A stretch of DNA of 64,000 nucleotides from UBA1479 sp002706405 (GTDB lineage Bacteria; Pseudomonadota; Alphaproteobacteria; Rhodospirillales; Casp-alpha2), in NCBI GenBank assembly GCA_963972255.1, contig CAXATO010000001.1, positions 124,001-188,000 of the forward strand. Reading direction: 5' to 3'. Below, piece after piece: positions 16,190 through 24,495 of this stretch. Under the pieces are notes generated by a model, which had not been told where the DNA came from, did not search any database, and saw only the letters and a list, made by a program, of their open reading frames with translations. Position numbers and translations under genes: made by a program. Every line of letters starts with the position of its first letter. The stretch's first letter is position 1.

Positions 16190-16894
16190 TTAGGATCCGA
16201 CCGGCCGGCCGCCTTTGACCACAGGGCCGCTGTCGGCCGACGGCGCCAGGGCGAAGCGTCGCCCGAATTTTTCAAAATAAAGCGCATGGTCGGGGCCTTC
16301 GCCGACGGCCCGGAGACGGCGGCGGTATTCGCCCTCGTCGATGCCGTCCGGCAGATGGCACAACGCGTCGAAATCCTTTTTCGACCAGGCGGGGCCGGAC
16401 CATTGCGCGTCCAGATGGGGCAGGGGGCCGTCGACCGTCAGAAGATCATGGGCCATGCGGGTGAGCAGCCCCGTGACCAGATCACGCGCCAGGGTTTCCA
16501 GGGCCAAGCGATCCATGGCGGGCGTGATGGCGGCTTCGTCGACGGCGACGATGGGGCCCTTGTCGATGTCCATGGTCAGTTCGTGGAGAGTCGCCCCGAA
16601 GCGGTCCCGCCCTTCGTACAGGGCGAACACGGACGGATAGATTCCGCGCACCCAGGGCGGCCCGGGATGGACGTTGTAGGCCGGGCCGGGCAGGCGGCCC
16701 AATACAGCTTCGGGCACGATCACGTCGGTGCAGAACGCGATCAGGCGCAGATCATCGGCGGGGGCGGCTGTCGCCTGTTCCAGTTCGGCGCGGCTGCTCA
16801 CGCCCTGGACACGCGCCTCCGGGGCCGCGTCCCAGAATATCCGGGTCAGGCCCGGCAGTTCGTCGGCGTCGGCCAGCAGCAGGATGTGTTTCAT
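16190..16894 (-). CDS. Formyltransferase-family protein (Fmt-like hydrolase/transferase fold)
   Basis: 234 residues with a formyl-transferase N-domain. The active-site triad of the N10-formyltetrahydrofolate group is visible: Asn and His in YNVHPGPP, and Asp in LTMDIDKGPIV, with the WVRGIYPS loop following. It is too short for methionyl-tRNA formyltransferase and lacks its C-terminal domain, so it is more likely a formyl donor enzyme for a small amine or sugar, or a formyl-THF deformylase-like protein. The neighbouring MBL gene lies just upstream with 21 bases between, probably co-transcribed. Substrate unknown. Confidence 0.75.
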   Translation of the reverse strand: MKHILLLADADELPGLTRIFWDAAPEARVQGVSSRAELEQATAAPADDLRLIAFCTDVIVPEAVLGRLPGPAYNVHPGPPWVRGIYPSVFALYEGRDRFGATLHELTMDIDKGPIVAVDEAAITPAMDRLALETLARDLVTGLLTRMAHDLLTVDGPLPHLDAQWSGPAWSKKDFDALCHLPDGIDEGEYRRRLRAVGEGPDHALYFEKFGRRFALAPSADSGPVVKGGRPVGS

Positions 16895-16915
16895 GTCTGC
16901 CCGCCCGCCCCGGTG

Positions 16916-17572
16916 TCAGCCCGCGTCCTGTGCGAACAGGCGGTCGGCGACGTAGGGGTTGCTTTCCCGTTCGTGGCCGAAGGTCGACAGCGACCCGTGA
17001 CCGGGCACGAAGGTGACGTCGTCGCCGAGCGGGAACAGGTTGTCGCGGATGGATTTGATCAGCGTGTCGAAATCACCGCGGGGAAAGTCGGAGCGGCCGA
17101 TGGAGCCCTGAAAGATCACGTCGCCGACGAAGGCGACGCGCTCGCCCGCATGAAAGAACACGACATGGCCCGGCGTGTGGCCCGGGCAATGCAGCACGTC
17201 GAAGGTCTGATTGCCGACGGTGCAGGTGTCGCCCTGGTCCAGCCAGCGGTCGGGCGTGAAGGCGCGCAATTCGCCGAACCCGTATTCCCGACCCTGGGTC
17301 GGCAATTGATCGATCCAGAACTTGTCCTCGGGATGAGGGCCTTCGATGGGCAGGCCGAATTCCTCGGCCAGGTCGGCGACGGCGCCCGCATGGTCCAGGT
17401 GGCCGTGGGTGACCAGGATTTTCTCCAGTGTCACGCCGGCTTCGTCCACCGCCGCCTTCAGGCGATCGACCTCGCCGCCGGGATCGACAAAGGCCGCCTT
17501 CATGGTGGTTTCGCACCACACCAGGGAACAGTTCTGCTGCAAGGGGGTGACGGGGATGACGGCGGCTCTCAT
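16916..17572 (-). CDS. MBL-fold hydrolase, glyoxalase II-like (YcbL class)
   Basis: 218 residues with the full metallo-beta-lactamase metal set: THGHLDHAG near residue 56, the His in PGHTPGH, the bridging Asp in FVGDVIF and the last His in PGHGS. The compact size without the long C-terminal helical domain matches type II glyoxalase II (YcbL/GloC), which hydrolyses S-lactoylglutathione in methylglyoxal detoxification. It reads towards the formyltransferase gene. Start at ATG 17572; no better upstream start is seen. Confidence 0.83.
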   Translation of the reverse strand: MRAAVIPVTPLQQNCSLVWCETTMKAAFVDPGGEVDRLKAAVDEAGVTLEKILVTHGHLDHAGAVADLAEEFGLPIEGPHPEDKFWIDQLPTQGREYGFGELRAFTPDRWLDQGDTCTVGNQTFDVLHCPGHTPGHVVFFHAGERVAFVGDVIFQGSIGRSDFPRGDFDTLIKSIRDNLFPLGDDVTFVPGHGSLSTFGHERESNPYVADRLFAQDAG

Positions 17573-17731
17573 GTTAACCTATTGATTTTGTGGGATGAAA
17601 TTTACCTAGTGAGGCTGGTCACAGCAGCCGGGGCGGGAATATGGATAAAATTCAGACCGGTGAACCATGCATATGCCGGCACAGACCCTACAACAATCAC
17701 GGGCGGCCTGCATAACGAAAGGGTGAGTGAT

Positions 17732-18139
17732 ATGAGCGGCATGACGGCCTATTTGGGCATAATTCTGGGCGCCGCCGGCATTGTATTCGGGGTTATCGCG
17801 TTGATGGTCTCTGCAGAGATGTCCCGGCGGGTAACGGCGTTGATCGACGCCCGATTCGAGCAATCTGAACTGGAGCTTCTCAAGAGTCTCGACAAGCAGG
17901 ACCGCGAGTTGAACCGCCAGCGCCGCGTCCTGGGCGATGCGCTGGGCACGATCGAGGAGCGGCTCGATGCGGCGTCCGGCGGTGCCGATGAACTGCGCCA
18001 ACGCTTGAACTCCTTCAGCCAGGCGTTGGATGACGTTCGCAACGTTCGCCGGGTCATCCCGACGGATGAAGATCGCGGCTTCGCCCCAAAAATGAAATCA
18101 AACGAAAGTTTTGTTTCGGCGTCGCCATTCGCGGACTAA
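17732..18139 (+). CDS. Small membrane protein with coiled coil (paralog A)
   Basis: 135 residues: a single hydrophobic segment at about 6-27, then a charged helical stretch (about 30-110) rich in Glu, Arg, Leu and Gln with heptad-like spacing, then a polar tail. This is an inner-membrane anchored coiled-coil protein with no recognisable catalytic motif. Its layout and sequence match the next gene: ALxxSAExxxR at the membrane exit and a QDRE/QDQR region further on. GGGTGAGTGAT before the ATG gives a moderate ribosome site. I do not recognise a family; scaffolding or envelope sensing are guesses. Confidence 0.68.
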   Translation: MSGMTAYLGIILGAAGIVFGVIALMVSAEMSRRVTALIDARFEQSELELLKSLDKQDRELNRQRRVLGDALGTIEERLDAASGGADELRQRLNSFSQALDDVRNVRRVIPTDEDRGFAPKMKSNESFVSASPFAD

Positions 18140-18295
18140 GATACGCATTCGCTAACCTGTCACCCTGTCCCGGTGCCGGGTTGCGTATGTGCATATCCGG
18201 CCCTTAAACAGGCCGGGTTCGGGGCCAGAATGGCCGCAACGATCTATCCCGCCGCAGAAAAACAGGCGCGGAAGATAAATGTTCGGGGTGATGGA

Positions 18296-18667
18296 ATGGG
18301 TGAAGCCTCGTCTTTCGCCGATTTGGCGACCATAGCCGCCGGGATCGCGGTGGTCATTGCTGTCGTCGCCTTGTTGACCTCGGCCGAGGTGGCCAAGCGC
18401 CTCCAAGCCCTGGTCAATCAGAAACTCGCGGATAACGAAGTCAAACTGGCCGTGGCCCTGCAGCAGCAGGACCAGCGGATGACGACCCTGCGCCAGATCA
18501 TGTCGCAGAACGCCGAAGACCAGGAAACGGCGATCCGTACCATGCGCCAGGATATCAAGGAACTTAAGGAATGCGTCGGCCTGATGCGCGAAATCCTGGA
18601 TCGCATGGATACCCGTAATACCCACGACCCCAACGCCCCGCGTCACCGCCGGGCGTCGAACGGTTAG
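18296..18667 (+). CDS. Small membrane protein with coiled coil (paralog B)
   Basis: 123 residues: one hydrophobic segment at about 8-28 (ATIAAGIAVVIAVVALL), then a long amphipathic helix with many Gln, Glu, Arg and Met. It aligns with the upstream gene over the membrane exit and coiled coil (VALLTSAEVAKRLQALV against IALMVSAEMSRRVTALI), so the two are a tandem duplication. The ATG at 18296 is chosen because the membrane helix starts soon after and GGGGTGATGGA precedes it; the frame opens earlier. Its last four bases overlap the convergent rimO gene. Function unknown. Confidence 0.66.
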   Translation: MGEASSFADLATIAAGIAVVIAVVALLTSAEVAKRLQALVNQKLADNEVKLAVALQQQDQRMTTLRQIMSQNAEDQETAIRTMRQDIKELKECVGLMREILDRMDTRNTHDPNAPRHRRASNG

Positions 18668-20067
18668 CTTTGCGGGGCGTCCGCGGCGGTGACGTCGCCG
18701 GACAGGTCGTATTCATCCGCGCCCGTGATCCGAACCCGGACCATGTCGCCGGGACGTAGGTCTTTCCCGCCCGACACGCGTACGGCGCCGTCGATTTCCG
18801 GTGCATCCGCATAGCAGCGCCCCATCGCCGGGCCGCCCGCGTCGCCGGCGTCGTCGATCAGCACGTCCAGATCGCGCCCGACCAAGCGGCCCAGGCGTTT
18901 GGCGCTGATCTCCTGCTGAACTTCCATCAGGCGTTCCCAGCGATCCTGCTTTTCGTCCTCGTCCAGATGACCGTCGAGCTCCTGGGCCCGGGCGCCCGCG
19001 ACGTTTTCGTATTTGAAACAGCCGACGCGGTCGAGTTCGGCTTCCTGCAGCCAGTCGAGCAGGAAGTCGAAATCGTCCTCGGTCTCGCCGGGAAAGCCGA
19101 CGATGAAGGTCGAGCGCAGGACCAGGTCCGGGCAGTCGCGGCGCCAGCCCTTGATGCGTTCCAGCGTGCGTTCCTGATGGGCCGGCCGGCGCATGGCCTT
19201 GAGGACGTTGGGGCTGGCGTGCTGAAACGGAATGTCCAAGTAGGGCAGGATCTTGCCCTGGGCCATCAGCGCGATGGCCTCGTCGACATGGGGATAGGGG
19301 TAGACGTAGTGCAGACGGACCCAGATGCCCAGCTCCGACAAGCCTTCGCACAGGTCGAGGAAGCGGGTGCGGTATTCACGGCCGCGCCATTCCTCGCGGG
19401 GGAACTTGGTGTCGATGCCGTAGGCGCTGGTGTCCTGGGAAATCACCAGCAGTTCCTTGACCCCGGCTTCGGCCAGGCCCTCGGCTTCCTTCAGGACCTC
19501 GCCGATGGGCCGGCTGGCCAGCGGGCCGCGCAGGCTCGGGATGATGCAGAAGGTGCACTTGTTGTTGCAGCCCTCGGAAATCTTCAGATAGGCGTAATGG
19601 CGCGGCGTCAGCTTGATGCCCTGGGACGGCACCAAATCCACGTAGGGATCATGGGCCGGGGGCAGGGCCTGATGGACGGCGGTCATCACCGATTCATATT
19701 GATGGGGGCCGGTCACGGCGAGCACGCCCGGATGGATTTCCCGGATCAGGTTTTCATGCACGCCCAGGCAGCCGGTCACCACGACCTTGCCGTTTTCGGC
19801 CATGGCCTCGCCGATGGCTTCCAGGGACTCGTCCCGGGCCGTTTCCAGGAACGCGCAGGTATTGACGATCACCAGATCGGCGCCGTCGTAGCTGTCGACC
19901 AGGTCGTAGCCCTCGGCCCGCAGGCGCGTCATGATGCGCTCGGAATCGACCAGCGCCTTGGGGCAGCCCAGGCTGACCAGGCCGACCTTGGGCGCGGCGG
20001 CAGCGGGCGCGTTCCGGCCCGGTTTGGCGGCGGCGTTGCCCAGGGTATTCGAAGGGGAGGTGCTCAT
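18664..20067 (-). CDS. rimO: Ribosomal protein S12 methylthiotransferase RimO
   Basis: 467 residues. A radical-SAM enzyme that methylthiolates the conserved Asp of ribosomal protein S12. The N-terminal UPF0004 domain carries the three Cys for the second Fe-S cluster (LGCPKALVDSE, NTCAFLE, TGCLG). The radical-SAM motif CNNKCTFC is near residue 170, and a C-terminal TRAM domain binds the substrate. The order and the LGCPKALVDSE signature separate RimO from MiaB. A longer Ala/Pro-rich N-terminus of about 25 residues precedes the domain; a later start is possible but no better ATG is visible. Confidence 0.95.
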   Translation of the reverse strand: MSTSPSNTLGNAAAKPGRNAPAAAAPKVGLVSLGCPKALVDSERIMTRLRAEGYDLVDSYDGADLVIVNTCAFLETARDESLEAIGEAMAENGKVVVTGCLGVHENLIREIHPGVLAVTGPHQYESVMTAVHQALPPAHDPYVDLVPSQGIKLTPRHYAYLKISEGCNNKCTFCIIPSLRGPLASRPIGEVLKEAEGLAEAGVKELLVISQDTSAYGIDTKFPREEWRGREYRTRFLDLCEGLSELGIWVRLHYVYPYPHVDEAIALMAQGKILPYLDIPFQHASPNVLKAMRRPAHQERTLERIKGWRRDCPDLVLRSTFIVGFPGETEDDFDFLLDWLQEAELDRVGCFKYENVAGARAQELDGHLDEDEKQDRWERLMEVQQEISAKRLGRLVGRDLDVLIDDAGDAGGPAMGRCYADAPEIDGAVRVSGGKDLRPGDMVRVRITGADEYDLSGDVTAADAPQS

Positions 20068-20118
20068 GGCGCCTGTCTTATCCCAAAACGCGGTCCCTGT
20101 CCGGAAATTTTAAGGCCG

Positions 20119-21501
20119 TCAGGTCGCCGCCCGGCGCCGGCCCGCGACGGCCAGGGACAAGGCAAAGGCCCCGCATCCGCCCGCCAGCACCGTGGCGCAG
20201 ATCAGCAGCAGCTTGGCGTATTTATGGACGAGCCCGAACAGGGGTTCGATGAGGGCCACATGGCCGCCCGCTTCCAGCATGTAAAGGGCCCCCCCGGCGA
20301 TCGCCAAGGCAAAGGCGAAACCATAGGCCCAGGCCTGAATCCGCAGACCGCCCATGACGTTGAACAGCACCACCGGGGCCAGGAACATCGACGCCGTGCC
20401 CGATACGGCGACGGCGGCGAACAGGTCCTTGTTGCCGAGGAACAGGAACCCCAGCCCGCCCAACAGGAACCCGGCCATGGCCAGCCGCCCGTTGCGCACG
20501 GAAGGCGCCATCACCCGCATGTCGGCGACGACCAGTTTGGAGGCACTGGCGAAGGTTGAATCGAGGGTCGAGAGCGCCGAGACCACCAGCGCCAGGTTGA
20601 ACACCAGCATGGCCGGCTCGCCCAGCAAGCGGGTCAGGACGGCGACCATGGCCTCGCCGTCGCCTCTGTTCAGGCCCGCGTAAACGCCGATCACGCCGAA
20701 TACCAGGATGCCGGCGATGGAAATCCAGGCCGCATGCAGGAAGCTTTTGCGGGTCGTCGCCCGGTCGGCCAGGAAGCCGCGGTCCATCATCACCGGGTCG
20801 TGCAGCGGATAGCTCCAGATCTGCAGCAAGGCGACGGCCAGCAGGATCCAGCCGGGGCCGCCCGCGTCGGGGCTGGAGCCGACGATGGCGGGCAGGTCGA
20901 ATTCCGGCCGCGTCACGGTCAGGACCAGCAGGGCCGCCAGCCCGACATAAAGCAGCGCCGTCTGCATCACGTCCGTGCGCAGCGCCGCGCGCAGGCCGCC
21001 CATCATGGAATAGCCCAGGGTCAGCACGGCGATGCCGACGATGGCGAGCGTGTAGCCGGTGGTGCCCGCCGCGCCGAAGATGATGCCGATGACCAGAAGA
21101 TTGGCGAACACTTCGCTCAGCAGCCGCACGCCGACCACCAGGTTATAGGTCCAGCGGCCCATGACGCCGTAATGATCGGTCAGGAACGCCTGTACGCTGG
21201 CCGCTCCGTGATGAAAGCGGATGCGGTCGACGATCATGCCGCCGGTCAGGAAGCTCAGGTAATAGGCCGCATAGGCCAGGGCGCCCGCGATTCCGTAATA
21301 AAACCCCAGGATCGCCGCGTTCATCAGGGAGCGCGCGAAAATCCAGGTCGTGACCTGAGACAGGATCAGGGTCAGCAAGCCGGGGGCGCTGCCGTCGTCA
21401 TTGGCGCCGCGGAAGAAACCGTCGGCGGTGCGCACCTTGGGCGATAGAACATAACTGGCGATGGCAACCACGGCGATGGCGCCGATAAGCAAGGACGTCA
21501 T
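20119..21501 (-). CDS. Sodium:solute symporter family protein
   Basis: 460 residues with about 12-13 hydrophobic segments. The SSS core is visible, including QVTTWIFARSLMNAA in the first broken helix, YSMMGGLRAALRTDVMQ and ALSTLDSTFASASK, the conserved Ser/Thr sodium-site helix of this family. It imports an organic solute with sodium across the inner membrane. The substrate cannot be told; urea, proline or organic acids are all possible. It lies 51 bases upstream of rimO in the same direction but is unlikely to be functionally linked to it. Confidence 0.83.
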   Translation of the reverse strand: MTSLLIGAIAVVAIASYVLSPKVRTADGFFRGANDDGSAPGLLTLILSQVTTWIFARSLMNAAILGFYYGIAGALAYAAYYLSFLTGGMIVDRIRFHHGAASVQAFLTDHYGVMGRWTYNLVVGVRLLSEVFANLLVIGIIFGAAGTTGYTLAIVGIAVLTLGYSMMGGLRAALRTDVMQTALLYVGLAALLVLTVTRPEFDLPAIVGSSPDAGGPGWILLAVALLQIWSYPLHDPVMMDRGFLADRATTRKSFLHAAWISIAGILVFGVIGVYAGLNRGDGEAMVAVLTRLLGEPAMLVFNLALVVSALSTLDSTFASASKLVVADMRVMAPSVRNGRLAMAGFLLGGLGFLFLGNKDLFAAVAVSGTASMFLAPVVLFNVMGGLRIQAWAYGFAFALAIAGGALYMLEAGGHVALIEPLFGLVHKYAKLLLICATVLAGGCGAFALSLAVAGRRRAAT

Positions 21502-21814
21502 GGCGGGAGGGGCTCCGGCTGGTCAATGTTTCCCCAACCCATAACCGAAGCGGCGGGACCGGAAAACGCACGTTTTCTTGAGCGCGTCGTGTGCGCCGGG
21601 CGGCCCCGGACCGGCCCCCGGGGATGCCGCGGACCCACGTCGTGAAAAAAATATCGGCGTTATCGGGAATTCCCTTTGCCTGTTCTGCGTCTTACAATAT
21701 TGACATCAGTCAAGGACGGTTGCCCTGAAACCGCCTAAACCTGCGCGGAATCAAAGGCATTCCGGGCCGGATTGCATTCGCCCGCCGGCAAGGCGGTGCG
21801 TAGGAGAACGCACA
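21502..21814. other. Intergenic region upstream of hemA
   Basis: 313 bases between the divergent symporter and hemA genes, with no convincing gene. It holds a 7-base inverted repeat GAAAACG-CA-CGTTTTC at 21562-21577 and the Fnr-type box described separately. The 100 bases between that box and the hemA start could hold a regulated leader; I see no riboswitch that I can name. Confidence 0.6.
21700..21713. promoter_or_regulatory. Fnr/Dnr-type box upstream of hemA
   Basis: TTGAC-ATCA-GTCAA, a perfect palindrome, lies 101 bases before the hemA start. In other alphaproteobacteria (for example Rhodobacter) hemA is activated by FnrL under low oxygen through sites of this form, so low-oxygen control of haem synthesis is a natural reading. 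Confidence 0.65.
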
Positions 21815-23029
21815 ATGAATTATGAAAAGGTATTCCAGGACGCCGTGGACAAGGTGAAGGGCGAGGGCCGTTACCGCGTCTTCGCGCACCTGGAGCGCCA
21901 GGCCGGAAACTTCCCTCACGCGACCCGCCACCATCCCGACGGCACGACCTCGGACGTCGTCGTCTGGTGCTCCAACGATTACCTGGGGCAGGGCCAGAAC
22001 CAGGACGTCCTGGCCGCCTTGTCGGAAGCCGGGGCGCGCATGGGTGTGGGATCGGGCGGTACCCGCAACATCGCCGGCACGACCTATCTGCATGCCGAAC
22101 TGGAAAAGGAACTGGCCGACCTGCATGGCAAGGAAGCGGCCCTGCTGTTCACCTCCGGCTACGTGTCCAACGACGCGGCGATCTCGACCATCGCCCAGTT
22201 GATGCCCGACTGCATCATCGTGTCGGACGAATTGAACCACGCGTCGATGATCGCCGGCATCCGCCATTCGGGCTGTGCCAAGAAGATCTACCGCCACAAC
22301 GATATGGCGCATCTCGAAGAAATCCTTAAATCCCTGCCCAAGGCGGCCCCCAAGCTGATCGCCTTCGAAAGCGTCTATTCCATGGACGGCGACATTTCGC
22401 CCATGAAGCAGATCTGCGATCTGGCCGACAAGTACGGCGCCATGACCTATCTCGACGAAGTCCATGCCGTGGGCCTGTATGGCGAGAACGGCGGCGGCAT
22501 TTCCGAACGTGAAGGCGTGGCCGACCGCATCACGGTGATCGAAGGCACCCTGGCCAAGGCCTTCGGCCTGATGGGCGGCTATATCGCGGGCTCCGAAGCC
22601 ATGGTCGATGCCGTGCGCTGCGCCGCCCCCGGCTTCATCTTCACCACCACCCTGCCGCCGCCCCTGGTGGCCGGGGCCATCACCTCGATCCGCCACGTGC
22701 GCGCGACCAACGCGCTGCGCGTGCAGCACCAGGAACGGGCCCAGCGCCTGAAGGACCTGCTGACCGCGGCCGGCCTGCCGGTCATGCCCTCGGTCACCCA
22801 TATCGTGCCGCTGATGGTGGGCGATGCCGTGCGCTGCAAGCAGGCGACGGACATGCTGCTCGACGAATACGGCGTCTATATTCAGCCCATCAACTATCCG
22901 ACCGTGCCGGTGGGGACGGAGCGCCTGCGCATCACGCCGTCGCCGTTCCACGACGACGACGTGATGGACGAACTGGTCACGGCGCTGAAGGACGTATGGA
23001 TGCGTCTGCAGTTGCAGAACGCGGCGTAA
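21815..23029 (+). CDS. hemA: 5-aminolevulinate synthase
   Basis: A 404-residue PLP enzyme that condenses glycine with succinyl-CoA, the first step of haem, bacteriochlorophyll and cobalamin synthesis by the C4 route typical of alphaproteobacteria. Evidence is WCSNDYLG near residue 51, GSGGTRNIAGT, SDELNHASMI, YLDEVHAVGLYG with the PLP Asp, and the Schiff-base Lys in GTLAKAFGLMGGY. Length is that of bacterial ALAS. GTAGGAG precedes the ATG. The perfect Fnr-type box upstream suggests oxygen-linked control. The creatininase-like gene follows 10 bases later and may be co-transcribed. Confidence 0.96.
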   Translation: MNYEKVFQDAVDKVKGEGRYRVFAHLERQAGNFPHATRHHPDGTTSDVVVWCSNDYLGQGQNQDVLAALSEAGARMGVGSGGTRNIAGTTYLHAELEKELADLHGKEAALLFTSGYVSNDAAISTIAQLMPDCIIVSDELNHASMIAGIRHSGCAKKIYRHNDMAHLEEILKSLPKAAPKLIAFESVYSMDGDISPMKQICDLADKYGAMTYLDEVHAVGLYGENGGGISEREGVADRITVIEGTLAKAFGLMGGYIAGSEAMVDAVRCAAPGFIFTTTLPPPLVAGAITSIRHVRATNALRVQHQERAQRLKDLLTAAGLPVMPSVTHIVPLMVGDAVRCKQATDMLLDEYGVYIQPINYPTVPVGTERLRITPSPFHDDDVMDELVTALKDVWMRLQLQNAA

Positions 23030-23039
23030 GGGCGCGGCC

Positions 23040-23813
23040 ATGCGTCTGCAGCTCTCCACCTGGCCCGAGGTCGAAACCTATCTGACCCAATCCAAGGGCG
23101 TGATCATCCCCGTCGGCTCGACGGAACAGCACGGCCCCACGGGCTTCATCGGCACGGATGCGCTGTGCCCGGAAATCCTCGCCTACGGTCTGTCGGAACA
23201 GCGGCAGGCGGCGGGCAAGCCCGTGATGATCGCGCCGACGCTGTCCATCGGCATGGCGCAGCATCACCTGGGCTTCGCGGGCTCGGTCACGCTGCGTCCC
23301 TCGACCATGATGGCCATGGTGCAGGACGTGGTGAACTCGCTGGCCAAGCACGGGTTCGAACGGTTCTTCTTTCTCAACGGCCACGGCGGCAACATCGCGA
23401 CCCTGAACGCGGCTTTTTCGGAAATCTATGCTGAACACAGCCTGGGCCGGGCCGGGGACAACCGCCCGCCCGTGCGCTGTACCCTGGTCAACTGGTTCGA
23501 ATGTGACAGCGTCATGCAGATATCGGCCGAGACCTTCGGCGACGACGACGGGGCGCACGCCACCTGCGGCGAGGTCAGCCTGACCTATTTCGGGTTCCAG
23601 AAGGACGCCGCCCGCGTGAAGGGGGCCGAGATGACTCCCGGTCGCGCCGGCGACGGCCCGATCTTCGATTGCGACGACTACCGCCGCCGCTTCCCCGACG
23701 GGCGCATCGGCTCGGACCCGCGCAAGGCGACTATCGAGGCCGGGGAACTGCTCTATAATGCAGCGATCGAGGAAATCGGCCGGCGCTACGACGCCTTCGT
23801 CGCGGCGGGTTGA
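23040..23813 (+). CDS. Creatininase-family amidohydrolase
   Basis: 257 residues of the creatininase/MftE fold. Metal ligands are seen in GSTEQHGPTGFIGTD (Glu, His and Asp) near residue 27-42, the His in LNGHGGN and the Glu of TCGEVS. These Mn/Zn enzymes open cyclic amides or trim peptides; other relatives act in riboflavin-like and mycofactocin pathways. No partner here points to a particular substrate. It starts 10 bases after hemA, and the DM13 gene follows after 42 bases. Confidence 0.83.
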   Translation: MRLQLSTWPEVETYLTQSKGVIIPVGSTEQHGPTGFIGTDALCPEILAYGLSEQRQAAGKPVMIAPTLSIGMAQHHLGFAGSVTLRPSTMMAMVQDVVNSLAKHGFERFFFLNGHGGNIATLNAAFSEIYAEHSLGRAGDNRPPVRCTLVNWFECDSVMQISAETFGDDDGAHATCGEVSLTYFGFQKDAARVKGAEMTPGRAGDGPIFDCDDYRRRFPDGRIGSDPRKATIEAGELLYNAAIEEIGRRYDAFVAAG

Positions 23814-23855
23814 CGCGGTCCGGTCCCTCGGGCTGAACGGACGGGGACGGGTGCC

Positions 23856-24338
23856 ATGAAAAAAGCCATCATCATCTTCTTCACCGGGGGATTCCTCGGC
23901 CTTTTCGCCGGGGTTGCCCTCGGCATCTTCGCCTATCCCTATATCTTCCTGGCCGACGTCGTGGCCCAGGAAGCCGCCCCCGCGGATGCGGTCAGCGCCA
24001 AGGTCGCCACGGGCACGTTCATCCACGCCAATCCCTCCGACCCCATCCATTACGGAAAAGGCGGGGTCACGGTCTACCGCCGCGCCGTGCGCCTGGAGCC
24101 GGATTTCGAAGTCGGCCCCGGCCCCAAGTACCACGTCTACCTGGTGCCCCTCGACACGGTGACGCCGGACACGCAGATCGACAAAACCATGTTCGTGGAC
24201 TTAGGCAGACTCCGCGCCTTCAAGGGCAGCCAGAACTTCAACATCCCCAAGGGCCTGGACCTCAAAGCCTACGGCCATGTGGTGATCTGGTGCGAACAGT
24301 TCGGGGTGCTGATTTCGCCGGCGAAGTTGAGTTTTTAG
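23856..24338 (+). CDS. Membrane-anchored DM13-domain protein
   Basis: 160 residues. An N-terminal hydrophobic segment (about 5-32) acts as an anchor or signal, then a DM13 domain fills the rest: GTFIHANPSD, GPGPKYHVYLVPL, LGRLRAFKGSQNFNIPKG and the closing VVIWCEQFGVLISPAKL. The single Cys in IWCEQF is the conserved one of the family, for which an electron-transfer role has been proposed from comparative analysis. It faces the periplasm. It is the last normal-GC gene before the AT-richer island. Confidence 0.82.
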   Translation: MKKAIIIFFTGGFLGLFAGVALGIFAYPYIFLADVVAQEAAPADAVSAKVATGTFIHANPSDPIHYGKGGVTVYRRAVRLEPDFEVGPGPKYHVYLVPLDTVTPDTQIDKTMFVDLGRLRAFKGSQNFNIPKGLDLKAYGHVVIWCEQFGVLISPAKLSF

Positions 24339-24360
24339 GGGGTGGGGGGGTGGACGGGAT

Positions 24361-24384
24361 GTCCGCTAGTGACCCGAAGCGGAC
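24361..24384. repeat. Inverted repeat at the left edge of the AT-rich island
   Basis: GTCCGCT-N10-AGCGGAC, a perfect 7-base inverted repeat, follows a G-rich run right after the DM13 stop. The form resembles the TGTCCGCTTTTGACCC-AGCGGACA family of intergenic repeats seen in many Proteobacteria (recognised from memory). There is no T run, so it is not a clear terminator. It coincides with the fall in GC content. Confidence 0.45.
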
Positions 24385-24495
24385 CTATGCGGCTTGGTAA
24401 GACGATTCCTTCACACCTTCGGAGTAGAGAGCATGACCGCGTACTATGGCTATTGCAGATGCTGCACATGGATTCGAGCATAGCGTTGTTGGGTG

